DNA of 14,250 nucleotides from Rikenellaceae bacterium (GTDB taxonomy: Bacteria; Bacteroidota; Bacteroidia; Bacteroidales; UBA932): assembly GCA_900767375.1 (NCBI GenBank), contig CAAFYX010000102.1, positions 1-14,250 on the forward strand. Reading direction: 5' to 3'. Numbering within the stretch: position 1 is the stretch's first letter; each line of letters starts with the position of its first letter. This document shows positions 14,185-14,250 of this stretch, piece by piece. Position numbers and translations under genes: made by a program. Under the pieces are notes generated by a model. That model ran no database searches and had not been told where the DNA came from. It worked only from the letters and a program-made list of their open reading frames with translations.

Positions 14185-14250
14185 GTTATTCTGCCTCCGA
14201 GCGTCGGCTGCTCTCCTCCGGAGACCGTCTCGCTGCGCTCGACCCCACCA
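14185..14250. other. Gene-free right edge, GC-rich
   Basis: No gene is recognised here. The stretch holds a CGAGCG (14198-14203) / CGCTCG (14236-14241) inverted pair and a CTCCGGAG palindrome, and may be the start of a larger repeat or structured RNA that continues past the window. Too short to decide. Confidence 0.3.

Overview
The window looks like a chromosomal segment of a gut- or rumen-type Bacteroidales (Bacteroidota), moderately GC-rich. Supporting signs: promoters of the Bacteroidetes form (TTTG / 20 bp / TAnnTTTG), little visible Shine-Dalgarno sequence, a lipoprotein-anchored GH5 with a Big_5-like Ig domain, a GH51 arabinofuranosidase, and an envelope amidase carrying a golvesin/'xanthan lyase'-type insertion. 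This assignment is inferred from gene content and was not checked by database search.

Region 1 (1-5601, + strand) is a tightly packed, overlapping operon that enters from the left edge: the C-terminal end of a YycJ-like metallo-beta-lactamase-fold protein, an MsbA-like ABC exporter, a VanZ-like membrane protein, and a 1015-residue exported protein with a split amidase_3-type zinc site. The theme is cell-envelope biogenesis. A hairpin with a T-run lies in the last codons of this operon. It is followed by an AT-richer phosphotransferase/kinase-fold gene (5614-6429) of foreign appearance, and by a short REP-like palindrome in the convergent gap.

Region 2 (6485-10326, - strand) is a small sugar-use operon read from a near-consensus promoter at about 10390-10421: GH5 glycanase lipoprotein, then AraC-type regulator, then GPH-family sugar:cation symporter. 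No SusC/SusD pair is present in the window. The same 112-bp gap drives tadA (+), whose correct start is set by a back-to-back promoter.

Region 3 (10493-13146) holds tadA, a 66-codon - strand fragment resembling the C-terminal domain of GH43 arabinanases, and a secreted GH51 alpha-L-arabinofuranosidase. The fragment beside GH51 suggests a decayed arabinan-use locus. The GH51 gene overlaps the convergent low-molecular-weight phosphatase gene by 4 bp, and its apparent intrinsic terminator lies inside that phosphatase's coding sequence.

Region 4 (13143-14250) is a two-gene - strand operon, dtd then phosphatase, with a promoter so close to the dtd start that the mRNA may be leaderless. The last 188 bp hold no gene but contain two strong hairpins, one resembling a bidirectional terminator; together they look like a dispersed noncoding repeat cut by the window edge. 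No tRNA, rRNA, CRISPR array or transposase gene was seen. I did not find a clearly new multi-gene system. The most unusual points are the terminators buried in coding sequence, the golvesin-split amidase, the GH43 remnant and the right-edge hairpin element.
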